Notes: generated by a model from the letters alone, not told the origin. A DNA stretch of 64,000 nt from SIG701 sp045544955 (GCA_045544955.1 JAZPZY010000042.1:83667-147666), one strand, 5' to 3'. Positions 23,819-33,290 are shown, counted from the stretch's first letter. Made by a program: numbers and translations.

Positions 23819-26158
23819 ATGTTTATCGGAAATCTGAGCCGCAAAGCGGCCATCACCTATACGCTTACCCGCTGGGAAACGGGCAAGGAACCGGCTGTTA
23901 AAACGGCCGGCAATCCGTTTCTCGGTCAGAAAATGCTGGTGGGCTGGACGGAGATCATGGACGACGGCATTTCCATGACGGTGGAGATGGGCGCCCCCTG
24001 CTTTATCAGTGATATCTGCATCGCACTGGGCACGGAAGGCGCTCCCTATGAGATCGTGATCCGCACGGCAGACCGCACCCGGGTGCTGGCGCGCTACGGG
24101 GCGGAAACCGGTGAAAAGATTACCGCCTCCAAAGCCGTACTGACGGTGGGAGAAGCGGTAGAATCCTTCGTGATCGATTTCGCTCTCTGCTTCTCTGCCC
24201 TTGACGTTGACGCCATCGACATCTACGGCACCGACAGCACTGAACGCATCCCTCAGTTCCCCATCCCAAATATCAATTACGAAAAAGAAGGCGCGCTTCC
24301 TCTTTCCGCCATCACCGCCTACGTGGCAGACTGCAAGGACAGCCGTGCCGCCGCTGCCGTTTTTGCGGAGAAATTCGCGGAACAGACCGGACGGACGCTT
24401 TCGGAAGCCGATGCCGCCGCTCTCCATTTCCGCTATGATCCGGCGCTGACGGAAAACGGATACCGCGTCGTAGTCACCGAAGCTTCGGCATTTCTGTACG
24501 CACGGGATCTGCGGGGATTTGTGATGGCGGGCGAAAACCTTTTGAAACGGATCGTTGGCGACAGCATCCCGGCTTTCGCCGTAAAGGACGCCCCCCGTAT
24601 GCCGCTGCGCGGCGTGCATATGTATCTGCCCGGCACGGAAGAAATGGAGTTTGCCCGCCGGCTGGTGAAGTATCTGCTCTCCCCTCTCGGCTATAACGCG
24701 GTGATCATGGAGCTGGGCGGCGGTATGCGGTACGAGTCCCACCCGGAGATCAACGACGCACTGCTGGAAGTAAAACGCCGCACAGCCGCCGGCGAATGGC
24801 CGGCCTATCCCCACGTGGAGGTGGGTGGCAAGGGCATCGTGGAGAAGGCAGACGTGGCAGCATTTGCCGATTATATCCGTTCCTTCGGCATCGACGTGAT
24901 TCCCGAGGTGCAGTCTCTCGGTCACGTGCAGTATCTGACCATCGCCCACCCGGAGATCGCCGAGTTGGAGGAAGGTGCCGTAGCCAAATCTGTGGATGAG
25001 CTGTCCGCCGACGTACCGCCCGATCAGTTCTATCCCCACTCCTACTGTCCGTCCAATGAAAAATCCTACGAGATCGTTTTTGATCTGCTGGAGGAAATTC
25101 TGGACACCGTACGTCCCCAGCGGTATGTACACATGGGGCACGACGAGGTGTATCAGATCGGCGTGTGCCCACGCTGCAAGGACAAGGATCCGGCGGAGCT
25201 GTACGCCGCCGACGTGTGCCGGTATCACGAATACTTGACGAAAAAGGGACTCCGCATGATGATCTGGGCGGACATGCTTCAGCCGGTCACCATCTATAAA
25301 ACGCCCCGGGCACTTCAGCTGATCCCCAAGGACGTGATCCTTCTGGACTTTATCTGGTATTTTCATCTGGAAAAGGACATCGAGACCCACCTGCTGAAAA
25401 ACGGCTTTAACGTAGGCATCGGCAATCTCTATTCCAGCCACTTTCCCCGCTACGAGGAGCGTATCGTACAGCCCGGAATTATGGGCGGTCAGCTTTCCTT
25501 CTGGGTAGGAAATCAGGAAGAAGTGCTGGGACGGGAAGGCAAGATCTACGATCTGATCTACACCGCACAGATGCTCTGGTCCGCCTCGTACACAAAGCAT
25601 CTCCGCTGCGCTTACGATCAGAAGATCAAATCGCTGATCCCCGCCGTGCGGAATCAGCTGCGGGGCGAATCCCCGCTCACGGGAGAAGAAACCGTGCTTC
25701 TCTCTGCCCCGGTCACGTTCCCGGACGTGAAAGCCGAGCCCGTGGACTGCATCGTTAACACCCACTGTGACGCCCTGATCTTCACCCACACGGCCTCCCG
25801 GAAATGCACCCGGATCCCGTGGATCGCCCTCACAGTGATTGCGAATTACGAGATCACCTACGAGGACGGCAGCACCGTGCTTCTTCCCGTGTCCTACGGC
25901 GGCAATATCAGCCACTGGGCACGCCGGCAGAATCAGCCGTTCCCGGACAGATACTACCGGCACAACGGCTATTCCGGCACGTATTTTACCGACGGAATCG
26001 AAAGCAAAACGGCAGACGGCACGCCCGTCACCCTGTATCGCTGGGAGTGGCGTAATCCCAACCCGGAAAAGGCGATCCGCCGCGTGCGGCTGATCCCCGA
26101 AAAGGATGCCAATACGGAGGTCGTACTGACCGCTCTTTCCGGCGTAAACTGCCGATAA
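23819..26158 (+). CDS. Large GH20-family hexosaminidase-like protein, cytoplasmic
   Basis: 779 residues. An N-terminal beta-rich region (1-150, discoidin-like: SDICIALGTEGAPYEIVIRT) precedes a GH20b-like domain (about 175-250) and a GH20 barrel with Asp442-Glu443 in VHMGHDEVYQ. The C-terminal ~150 residues form another beta domain. No signal peptide is seen, as with the GH20 enzyme at 10777. The two share the fold but little sequence, so they likely cut different N-acetylhexosamine linkages. Start 23819 has AAGGAGG upstream. Confidence 0.85.
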   Translation: MFIGNLSRKAAITYTLTRWETGKEPAVKTAGNPFLGQKMLVGWTEIMDDGISMTVEMGAPCFISDICIALGTEGAPYEIVIRTADRTRVLARYGAETGEKITASKAVLTVGEAVESFVIDFALCFSALDVDAIDIYGTDSTERIPQFPIPNINYEKEGALPLSAITAYVADCKDSRAAAAVFAEKFAEQTGRTLSEADAAALHFRYDPALTENGYRVVVTEASAFLYARDLRGFVMAGENLLKRIVGDSIPAFAVKDAPRMPLRGVHMYLPGTEEMEFARRLVKYLLSPLGYNAVIMELGGGMRYESHPEINDALLEVKRRTAAGEWPAYPHVEVGGKGIVEKADVAAFADYIRSFGIDVIPEVQSLGHVQYLTIAHPEIAELEEGAVAKSVDELSADVPPDQFYPHSYCPSNEKSYEIVFDLLEEILDTVRPQRYVHMGHDEVYQIGVCPRCKDKDPAELYAADVCRYHEYLTKKGLRMMIWADMLQPVTIYKTPRALQLIPKDVILLDFIWYFHLEKDIETHLLKNGFNVGIGNLYSSHFPRYEERIVQPGIMGGQLSFWVGNQEEVLGREGKIYDLIYTAQMLWSASYTKHLRCAYDQKIKSLIPAVRNQLRGESPLTGEETVLLSAPVTFPDVKAEPVDCIVNTHCDALIFTHTASRKCTRIPWIALTVIANYEITYEDGSTVLLPVSYGGNISHWARRQNQPFPDRYYRHNGYSGTYFTDGIESKTADGTPVTLYRWEWRNPNPEKAIRRVRLIPEKDANTEVVLTALSGVNCR

Positions 26159-26206
26159 ACTCTCCGGCAGATCCGTTTTCCTGCGAAAAACACACGGAGG
26201 CACACA

Positions 26207-27664
26207 ATGATACTTTCCTCTTTTGCAAAAAAACTGGCAGAGCGAAGACGTGCCGCCGGCATCTCTCAGCAAATGCTGGCAGAGATGATGGAGGTAACGG
26301 CCAAGACCGTCTCCCGGTGGGAAAGAGGCCTTGCCCTGCCCTCTACGGAAAATCTGTTCCGGCTGGGACAGCATTTCCCCGGCATCGGCGAAGATCTTCT
26401 TTCCGCCGGCAGTGAATTTATACGGGGGGCCGCAAACGGTATGGAATCCCTCACGGAGCTGTACCGCATCGGCCGCGGACCGTCCAGTTCCCACACGATC
26501 GGACCGGAGCGTGCCTGCAAGCAGTTTCTGAAGGAATATCCGGGGGCAGACCGCCTCACCGTCACGCTGTATGAATCTCTTGCCAAAACGGGCAAAGGTC
26601 ACGGTACGGATACCGTAATAGAGCGAACCTTTTCTCCCCTGCCCGTGAAGATCCTATGGGACACCGCCACCCCCGTGCCCCATCCCAACACGCTGGATAT
26701 TACCGCATACCGGGGAGAAACCCTGCTTGGGAAACGTCGCATTTTCAGCATTGGCGGCGGACGGATCGCCGCCGAAAACGAAACAGTCACCGACGCCCCT
26801 CTCGTTTACAGCATGACGCAGTTCCACGACATCGCCGCCTATTGCCGCAAAAAGAGAATACGGTTATGGCAGTACGTGGAGGAAACGGAAGGCGAGCAGA
26901 TCTGGGACTACCTTTCCACCATATGGGAAACGATGCAGTCCGCCATCGACGAAGGGCTGAATGCAGAAGGCATCCTCCCCGGCGGGCTCAATGTCCATCG
27001 GAAGGCACGCTATCTTCACGAGATGCAGCACGTGGACGAAACGGCGGAAACACGGGAAAACCGTCTCGTTTGCTCCTATGCCTTTGCAGTCAGCGAGCAG
27101 AATGCCGCCGGCGGCACCATCGCCACGGCACCTACCTGCGGCGCGGCAGGCGTGCTTCCCGCCGTTCTGTACTACCAGCGGGACAAGCACCGTTTCACCG
27201 ACCGGCAGATTCTGGAGGCACTTGCCACGGCCGGGCTCATCGGTAATCTGATCAAAACCAACGCCTCCATCTCCGGGGCGGAATGCGGCTGTCAGGCAGA
27301 GGTAGGCACCGCCTGCGCTATGGCGGCGGCGGCACTGGCCGAGCTGTTCCGGCTCAGTCTTGATAAAATCGAATACGCGGCGGAGATCGCCATCGAGCAT
27401 CATCTGGGGCTGACCTGCGATCCCATCTGCGGTCTTGTGCAGATCCCCTGCATTGAACGCAACGCCGTTGCCGCCATGCGGGCGATCAACGCGGTGAATC
27501 TCTCCAGTTTCCTCAGCGAAACGAGAAAGATCTCGCTGGACAACGTAATCACCATCATGAAGCAGACCGGCCGGGATATGTCCCGACGCTACAAAGAAAC
27601 GTCCGAAGCAGGACTCGCCAATCTGCATCCGGATACCTTTCATAAAGGAGGCGGCCGCATATGA
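26207..27664 (+). CDS. L-serine dehydratase with N-terminal Xre helix-turn-helix
   Basis: 485 residues. Positions 5-65 are a clear Xre-type HTH (LAERRRAAGISQQMLAEMM, TVSRWERGLALP). The rest is a single-chain iron-sulfur L-serine ammonia-lyase: the beta domain motif GPSSSHTIGP at 91-100, and the alpha domain with APTCGAAGVLPAVLYYQ, AECGCQAEVGTACAMAAAAL and CDPICGLVQIPCIERNA. The enzyme would deaminate serine to pyruvate and ammonia. The frame is continuous with one RBS, so the fusion is real at sequence level. It overlaps the following gene by 4 nt and lies 48 nt after GH20. Confidence 0.88.
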   Translation: MILSSFAKKLAERRRAAGISQQMLAEMMEVTAKTVSRWERGLALPSTENLFRLGQHFPGIGEDLLSAGSEFIRGAANGMESLTELYRIGRGPSSSHTIGPERACKQFLKEYPGADRLTVTLYESLAKTGKGHGTDTVIERTFSPLPVKILWDTATPVPHPNTLDITAYRGETLLGKRRIFSIGGGRIAAENETVTDAPLVYSMTQFHDIAAYCRKKRIRLWQYVEETEGEQIWDYLSTIWETMQSAIDEGLNAEGILPGGLNVHRKARYLHEMQHVDETAETRENRLVCSYAFAVSEQNAAGGTIATAPTCGAAGVLPAVLYYQRDKHRFTDRQILEALATAGLIGNLIKTNASISGAECGCQAEVGTACAMAAAALAELFRLSLDKIEYAAEIAIEHHLGLTCDPICGLVQIPCIERNAVAAMRAINAVNLSSFLSETRKISLDNVITIMKQTGRDMSRRYKETSEAGLANLHPDTFHKGGGRI

Positions 27665-28485
27665 AAAACGCTATTTTGAAAACGGAACTGACCGAGAATC
27701 AGCTGGCACTCTGGTACCTGGGGCAGGAAGCCTTTCTCGTAAAATTCCGGGGGAAGTATCTGCTGTTTGATCCTTATCTGTCCGACTCTGTGGACCGCCG
27801 CCATGCGGCGGAGGAAAACGACAGCGGGCTTTGGCACCGCAATTTTGCCCCGCCGATCAACCCCGCGGAACTGGATTTCGTGGACTACGTTTTCTGCTCT
27901 CACGGTCACATGGATCACGCCGATCCGGACACGCTCTCCGTTTTGGCACGGGTAAACAGCAAAGCGAAATATATTCTTCCCGCACCCATTATCCCGAAGG
28001 TGGCAGGCTTCGGTGTGCCGGTGGATTCCATCCTCCCCGCACGGGACGGCGAGATGCTCTCGCTGGACGGCATCCCGGTACAGCCTATTGCCGCCGCCCA
28101 CGAGGTACTGCACACCGATAAAAACGGCGATTTTGAGGAAATGGGCTACAAGCTGACGCTGGGGAAACACACGCTGTACCACGCCGGCGACTGCTGTCTC
28201 TACGACGGACTGAAGGAAAAGATCGGCACGGCGGACGTGGCACTCCTTCCGGTAAACGGCCGGGATTACTACCGTCTGTCGGACAACGTGATCGGCAATA
28301 TGAACGCACTGGAAGCGGTGACGCTGGCACGGGAGATCCACGCTTCCCTGCTCATTCCCATGCACTTTGATCTGTATACCGTGAACGGAATCTCCGCCGC
28401 ATCCTTCGTGGACGCACAGGAGCGGCACGGTTCCCGGCAGGCATATCACATCTTCCAGCCGGGAGAGAAATATGTGTTTGGATAA
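27661..28485 (+). CDS. UlaG-like metallo-beta-lactamase-fold hydrolase
   Basis: 274 residues of MBL fold. The metal motif is CSHGHMDHAD (HxHxDH), followed by AAAHEVLH, YHAGDCCLYDGL with an Asp ligand, and IPMHFDLY with the last His. This arrangement resembles UlaG, the L-ascorbate-6-phosphate lactonase, and its many relatives of unknown substrate. Translation is coupled to the serine dehydratase by an ATGA overlap. Confidence 0.82.
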   Translation: MKNAILKTELTENQLALWYLGQEAFLVKFRGKYLLFDPYLSDSVDRRHAAEENDSGLWHRNFAPPINPAELDFVDYVFCSHGHMDHADPDTLSVLARVNSKAKYILPAPIIPKVAGFGVPVDSILPARDGEMLSLDGIPVQPIAAAHEVLHTDKNGDFEEMGYKLTLGKHTLYHAGDCCLYDGLKEKIGTADVALLPVNGRDYYRLSDNVIGNMNALEAVTLAREIHASLLIPMHFDLYTVNGISAASFVDAQERHGSRQAYHIFQPGEKYVFG

Positions 28486-28525
28486 AAAAGAAGAGACTGC
28501 CTTGGAGTGCCTACCATAAAGCAGG

Positions 28526-28558
28526 AAAACGCATCATCTACATTGGTGGTGCGTTTTT
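28526..28558 (+). terminator. Terminator after the UlaG-like gene
   Basis: AAAACGCATCA pairs with TGGTGCGTTTT (one G-U) and is followed by T residues. Confidence 0.7.
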
Positions 28559-28599
28559 ACTTTTCAACCGACAGTTGAAAAATCTCGTTTAAGCAGTTA

Positions 28600-28629
28600 T
28601 TGTCAAAAAAAAGATCGTCGTGATATAAT
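28600..28629 (+). promoter_or_regulatory. Promoter of the Xre/TPR regulator
   Basis: TTGTCA, 18-nt spacer, TATAAT, 45 nt before the start at 28674. Confidence 0.6.
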
Positions 28630-28673
28630 AAAAGCACAAGGCAGGCGCCGCCTTGAAATTCGGAGGTAAATTT

Positions 28674-29465
28674 ATGAATATTGGAAACAAAATTAAAGAA
28701 TTGAGAAAACAGCGCGGCGTTACGCAAGAACAGCTTGCGGATAGTATTGGCGTTTCCTTTCAAGCGGTTAGCAAATGGGAGAATAATATAGCTTTGCCTG
28801 ATATCACGCTTGCCCCTGCTTTGGCAAGTTATTTTGGTGTAACTATGGACGTTCTTTTTGATTTCAATTTGCAGGAAATTGAAGATAAAGCATTTGCTAT
28901 CGCAAAAGAAAGCTGGAAATATCGTAGTTCCGATTGGGAAAAAGCACGTAGCATTATTGATGCGGGACTGAAGACATATCCTGATAACGTTATTCTTTTG
29001 ATTAACAGACTTTATGTTATGAACAGTGATGAAACGCCCGATGAGGTTATCGCTATCGCGCTGAAAATTATTGATCTTTCCAAAGATGAAGCGATAAAAT
29101 ATGATGCTTGCCAATTCTTGGCGTATGCGTACAAAGCAAAAGGAGATTTTGAAAGCGCGCGAAAAGCAATCGATATCATTCCCGATATTCGTTTCTCGAA
29201 TCAGAGATTGAAAGCGTCCATATTGGAAGGAAAAGAGAAATGGGATGCTGCGTGTCAAGAGTTTAATGAGGCACTCTATGCATTTATGTTTATCACATAC
29301 CGGATGGCGGAATGTTGCGAGGACAGGGGCGAATATGATGAAGCATTGGAATATTACGAGAATGCTTTGCGTGTACTTGACATCTACAAAGTGAAAGAAA
29401 GCTGGTATGGTTTTCGCGAAGGGTTTAATGAAGAAATTGCAAAGATAAAAGAAAAATCAAAATAA
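28674..29465 (+). CDS. Xre-family regulator with TPR-like C-terminus
   Basis: 263 residues: a HTH at 1-60 (IGNKIKELRKQRGVTQEQLA; SFQAVSKWENNIALPDITLA) and an all-helical rest with repeats resembling tetratricopeptides (ALKIIDLSKDEAIKYDACQF; YDEALEYYENALRVLD). Codon choice is clearly more AT-rich than in neighbouring genes (many AAA, GAA, ATT), and a MITE-like palindrome follows within 75 nt, both signs of recent transfer. The start has GGAGGT upstream. Its targets are unknown. Confidence 0.83.
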   Translation: MNIGNKIKELRKQRGVTQEQLADSIGVSFQAVSKWENNIALPDITLAPALASYFGVTMDVLFDFNLQEIEDKAFAIAKESWKYRSSDWEKARSIIDAGLKTYPDNVILLINRLYVMNSDETPDEVIAIALKIIDLSKDEAIKYDACQFLAYAYKAKGDFESARKAIDIIPDIRFSNQRLKASILEGKEKWDAACQEFNEALYAFMFITYRMAECCEDRGEYDEALEYYENALRVLDIYKVKESWYGFREGFNEEIAKIKEKSK

Positions 29466-29536
29466 GATATTGCATTTGTGCCTACAAAAGCAGTGCTTGT
29501 CAGGAAAATTGACAAGGCATAGATGAACATATAGAA

Positions 29537-29663
29537 AGGCTCCCTTGTGTAAAGGGAGCTGTCACCGAAGGTGACTGAGGGATTGTTTTAGAATAAACTT
29601 TTGCGTTCTTACAATCCCTCCGTCTCGCTTACGCGAGCCACCTCCCTTTACACAAGGGAGGCT
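29537..29663. repeat. MITE-like long palindrome
   Basis: A ~127-bp element whose 22-bp ends are inverted repeats with one mismatch (AGGCTCCCTTGTGTAAAGGG at left; its complement at right), plus inner inverted parts (GAGGGATTGT/ACAATCCCTC). It encodes nothing. Elements with these ends are common between genes of gut Firmicutes as far as I recall. The 362-bp gap 29466-29827 otherwise contains only the hairpin at 29728. Confidence 0.75.
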
Positions 29664-29727
29664 CATTACCGCCCGACAATTCACCTGAAAGGTGTAACAC
29701 ACTATACCTTGCAGGCAAGGACGTGTG

Positions 29728-29763
29728 AAAAGGAGTACGAACAAGATCGTCCGTACTCCTTTT
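29728..29763 (-). terminator. Terminator of the small membrane protein gene
   Basis: A perfect 12-bp stem AAAAGGAGTACG/CGTACTCCTTTT with a 12-nt loop, downstream of the minus-strand gene ending at 29828. Confidence 0.7.
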
Positions 29764-29827
29764 GGCTTTGCGGCAGGTATAAACCTGCTTTATGGAAGGC
29801 ACCCTTTCGGCAGTCTTTTCTTTTCGT

Positions 29828-30151
29828 TTACTTCCCTTCGGCCGCATCCCGCTGGCGGTCCAGTTTTGCGTTGCGGAAATACAACGCCACGTCGATGCAG
29901 ATCATCACACTGTTCAAAATATAGAAGAAGCTGCTGAGGAAGAAAATGAATCCGGCAGCACCGTGTCCGAACTCGATGATCTTACGGGCGATGCCAAACG
30001 CATAGCCCAGCAGAAGAAACAGTTCAAACACCAAACTCTTGCCCTTGGCGGTCCGGGAAATGAGCGACTTGCGGATGGAAACGGGCCAGGAAAGGCCAAA
30101 GCAAAAGATAGTCAAAGCCTCCAGAAGATCGGTAATCGGAAAAGCGTCCAT
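29828..30151 (-). CDS. Small three-helix membrane protein, possibly PQ-loop/SemiSWEET-like
   Basis: 107 residues with three hydrophobic segments (about 8-25, 43-62 and 65-90). FGLSWPVSIRKSL followed by SRTAKGKSLVFELFLLLGYA resembles the first half of PQ-loop/SemiSWEET sugar-transporter proteins, with WP where PQ would be. That assignment is inference from pattern only. AAAGGA precedes the start. Confidence 0.65.
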   Translation of the reverse strand: MDAFPITDLLEALTIFCFGLSWPVSIRKSLISRTAKGKSLVFELFLLLGYAFGIARKIIEFGHGAAGFIFFLSSFFYILNSVMICIDVALYFRNAKLDRQRDAAEGK

Positions 30152-30202
30152 AGTTGTAAATCCTTTCGAAAAAAATATTTTTAATAATTTTGCACAGTTT
30201 TA

Positions 30203-31081
30203 TTATCCGGCCTTTTTCGCTTTCTCTTTATCGTTCAGCTGGATGCATATTCCCAGAATGATTACGACAAGACCGGCAACGGCAGTCAGCGTGATCTCTT
30301 CCTTCAGGAAAATGCAGGTCCAGACGCCGGAAAGAAAAGGCGTTATGTAAGCAAGGTTGGAAATTTTTGCGGTCGTTCCCAGCTCCAGTGCCATTACCCA
30401 CAGGGTATTGGCGATCGCCACGGTGAAAATGCCGTTCCACAGAAAACCTGCCATCTGCTCCGGGCGAGCCAGGAACAGATCCCCGTTTACCTCGTTGATC
30501 ACGGTGGTGATGGCGAAGGTGGCGAAATAGCTCACCATAAGAGACAGGGTTTTGGGATAGTGCATTTTCTGATTCAGTGCGGTAAAGATGCCGTAGGAAA
30601 CCGCGCCCAGCATGCAGAAGCCTGCCCCCAGCAGGGATCTTCCGTCAAATCGGCCGGCACCGCCCACCACAATTCCCACGCCTAAAAAGGAAACGAAGAT
30701 CGCCACGCATTTCCGTACGGTCAGCCGCTCCTTCAGAATGATGCAGGCGAACAGCACGCTCATGATGGGCCAGAGGTAATTGATAATAAACGCCTGGGAC
30801 GCCGGCAGGATATCCGTGCCGGAATAATAAAACATATAGTAAAAGAACGTGCCCGGCAGGCCGATCCCTGCCATAATGAGATAATCCTTGATTCTGTATT
30901 CCTTATGTTTTTTGAAGTTGCCCTGGCACAGATTCAGAATCAGCAGAAACACGCCGGCGATGATGGCATTCATCCACAACAGCTGGAAGCTGTTCAAGGA
31001 GCCCAAAAGCAGCTTGCACGTAGTCGCCACGGTAGACCAGCAGAAAATGGATACGGCGGCGTAAAAATAAGATTTTTTCAT
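30203..31081 (-). CDS. EamA/DMT-family permease
   Basis: 292 residues in two EamA halves with about ten membrane segments (begins MKKSYFYAAVSIFCWSTVA; the second half near LLGAGFCMLGAVSYGIFTAL). It is the third EamA protein in the window and differs from the other two. The start at 31081 is preferred over 31141 because the longer frame overlaps fumC and GGGAGA lies just upstream. It is 25 nt downstream of fumC on the same strand and may share its transcript. Confidence 0.85.
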   Translation of the reverse strand: MKKSYFYAAVSIFCWSTVATTCKLLLGSLNSFQLLWMNAIIAGVFLLILNLCQGNFKKHKEYRIKDYLIMAGIGLPGTFFYYMFYYSGTDILPASQAFIINYLWPIMSVLFACIILKERLTVRKCVAIFVSFLGVGIVVGGAGRFDGRSLLGAGFCMLGAVSYGIFTALNQKMHYPKTLSLMVSYFATFAITTVINEVNGDLFLARPEQMAGFLWNGIFTVAIANTLWVMALELGTTAKISNLAYITPFLSGVWTCIFLKEEITLTAVAGLVVIILGICIQLNDKEKAKKAG

Positions 31082-31106
31082 ACGGTCATTCTCCCTTTTG
31101 ATAGGC

Positions 31107-32483
31107 TTACACCATCTGTTCCGGATGGAACACTTCATCAAACCGTTCTGCCGTGAGGAAGCCCAACGCCACGCAGGCCTCTTTCAGGGAAATGTTTTCC
31201 CTGAACGCTTTTTTCACCGTTTTGGCGGCGTTTTCATAGCCAATATACGGATTCAGTGCCGTCACCAGCATGAGAGAATTGTGCAGATTACGGTGCATCT
31301 TTTCCCGGTTGGCCACGATGCCCGACGCACAGTTTTTATTGAAGGAAACGATCGCCTCTGCCATCAGCCGGGCTGACTGCAGAAAATTGTAGATGCACAC
31401 GGGCATAAACACGTTCAGTTCAAAATTTCCCTGGGATGCCGCCATACCGACGGCAACGTCGTTGCCCATCACCTGCACGGCCACCATAGTCACCGCCTCG
31501 CACTGGGTGGGATTCACCTTACCGGGCATAATGGAGGAGCCAGGCTCGTTTTCCGGGATGAAGATCTCCCCCAGTCCCACCCGGGGACCGGACGCCAAAA
31601 AGCGTATATCGTTGGCGATCTTCATCATATCAGCGGCCAGTGCCTTGATGGCCCCGTGGGCAAACACCAGCTCATCTTTCGAGGTGAGTGCGTGAAATTT
31701 GTTTCCGGCAGTAACAAACGGCTTGCCGGTGAGTTTTGCGATCTCTGCCGCCACGGCGGTATCAAAGCCCGGTGGGGCGTTCAGTCCCGTGCCCACAGCC
31801 GTACCGCCCAATGCCAGCTCGTACAGCGGCTTTACGGACATCCGAAGCAGTTCCGCATCTCGCTGAAGGCTTGTACGCCAACCGCTGATCTCCTGACTGA
31901 ATTTGATAGGGGTGGCATCCTGCAAATGGGTGCGTCCGCTTTTTACGATGCCCTCATTTTCCGCTTCCAGGCGAAGGAAGGTGTCGATCAATTCCTCCAC
32001 CGCCGGGAGCAGGCGATCCTCCAGTGCCAGCACGGCGGAAATATGCATAGCCGTGGGAAACGTATCGTTGGAGGACTGGCTCATGTTGATATCATCGTTG
32101 GGATGAAGCAACTTTTCGCCGGCGATCTGATTGCCGCGGTTCGCAATGACTTCGTTGGCATTCATGTTGGATTGGGTGCCGGATCCTGTCTGCCACACCA
32201 CCAGCGGAAAATGCCCGTTCAACTCACCGCTTATCACCTCGTCACAGGCGGCGGTGATCGCTGCCAGTTTCTGCTCCGTCATTTTCTCCGGCTTCAAAGC
32301 GTGATTGGCAAGGGCGGCGGCTTTCTTCAGTATGCCGAAGGCATGGGTGATCTCCCGGGGCATGGTTTCGACGCCTACGCCGATCTCAAAATTTTCACGG
32401 CTGCGCTGGGTCTGTGCCGCCCACAAGCGGTCGGCCGGCACCTTCACCTCACCCATCGAGTCGTGCTCTATACGGTATTCCAT
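31107..32483 (-). CDS. fumC: Class II fumarate hydratase
   Basis: 458 residues, the normal FumC length. Motifs in order: SGTQSNMNANEVIANR, HPNDDINMSQSSNDTFPTAM, SGRTHLQDATPI and the superfamily signature GSSIMPGKVNP. It interconverts fumarate and malate. Aspartate ammonia-lyase is closely related but the SGTQSN and EVIANR residues favour fumarase. It lies 78 nt downstream of rex on the same strand, suggesting redox control. Confidence 0.92.
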   Translation of the reverse strand: MEYRIEHDSMGEVKVPADRLWAAQTQRSRENFEIGVGVETMPREITHAFGILKKAAALANHALKPEKMTEQKLAAITAACDEVISGELNGHFPLVVWQTGSGTQSNMNANEVIANRGNQIAGEKLLHPNDDINMSQSSNDTFPTAMHISAVLALEDRLLPAVEELIDTFLRLEAENEGIVKSGRTHLQDATPIKFSQEISGWRTSLQRDAELLRMSVKPLYELALGGTAVGTGLNAPPGFDTAVAAEIAKLTGKPFVTAGNKFHALTSKDELVFAHGAIKALAADMMKIANDIRFLASGPRVGLGEIFIPENEPGSSIMPGKVNPTQCEAVTMVAVQVMGNDVAVGMAASQGNFELNVFMPVCIYNFLQSARLMAEAIVSFNKNCASGIVANREKMHRNLHNSLMLVTALNPYIGYENAAKTVKKAFRENISLKEACVALGFLTAERFDEVFHPEQMV

Positions 32484-32561
32484 GTTTTTCTCCCTGTTTC
32501 TCTCGTATCGTCAGCCCGTGAGCTGTTTTTTCAAACTGCCGCTACTGGCGCCGTATTCCCA

Positions 32562-33221
32562 TCAGGAAAACAGATCCGCCCCCTGTGCCTGCTTGACCGA
32601 TTCATCTGCCATTTTATGCAGATGCGCCAGCGACAGAGCCAGATTCTCTTCCTGCAGAACCACGTGCGGCGGCACTTCCAGATGAATGGGAGCAAAACTC
32701 CAGATTGCCCGGATCCCCGCCCGGATCAGTCGGTCGCAAACGTCCTGTGCGGCAGCGGCAGGAACAGCGATTACGCCGATACGGATCCTCTCCCGGTGAC
32801 AGAAGGTCTCCAGCTCTTCAAGGGGATAGATCCGTTTCCCCTGGTCAGAACAGCCGCATTTTTCGCCGTCGCTGTCGAACCCTGCCACGATCTCCACGCC
32901 GAAGCCCGCAAATCCGTCGTAATCCAGTATAGCACCGCCCAGTTTGCCGGCGCCCACAATTACCGCACGGCTGCACTCGCTGCCGCCAAGATACCGTTCA
33001 ATGCTTTCGATCAGATCCTCGGTGACGTATCCCACCTTGGGCTTTCCGGCACCGCTGACTACGCTCAGATCCTTACGCACCTGTACCTCCCCGTAACCAA
33101 GGGCTCGGGAAATCGCGGTGGCAGACACCGTTTTCTTTTCGGGAAGCATTCTTTGCAGATAACTCAGATATTCCGGCAGCCGCCCAAGCGTTGCCCGTGT
33201 AACGGTACGAATCTGTTTCAT
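32562..33221 (-). CDS. rex: Redox-sensing transcriptional repressor Rex
   Basis: 219 residues: an N-terminal winged helix (RTVTRATLGRLPEYLSYLQR; SATAISRALGYGEVQVRKDL) and a Rossmann NAD(H)-binding domain starting AVIVGAGKLGGAILDYDGF. Rex represses fermentation genes until NADH rises. The start at 33221 has GGGAGG upstream. I looked for the TTGTTAA/TTAACAA-type operator in front of lct, fumC and rex and saw none that is convincing. Confidence 0.93.
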   Translation of the reverse strand: MKQIRTVTRATLGRLPEYLSYLQRMLPEKKTVSATAISRALGYGEVQVRKDLSVVSGAGKPKVGYVTEDLIESIERYLGGSECSRAVIVGAGKLGGAILDYDGFAGFGVEIVAGFDSDGEKCGCSDQGKRIYPLEELETFCHRERIRIGVIAVPAAAAQDVCDRLIRAGIRAIWSFAPIHLEVPPHVVLQEENLALSLAHLHKMADESVKQAQGADLFS

Positions 33222-33290
33222 ACTGTTTCCTCCCACCTGTTTATTCGGCAGTAAGTTTCTGAAAAAAGCCGTGATTCGCTCATAGGTTAC

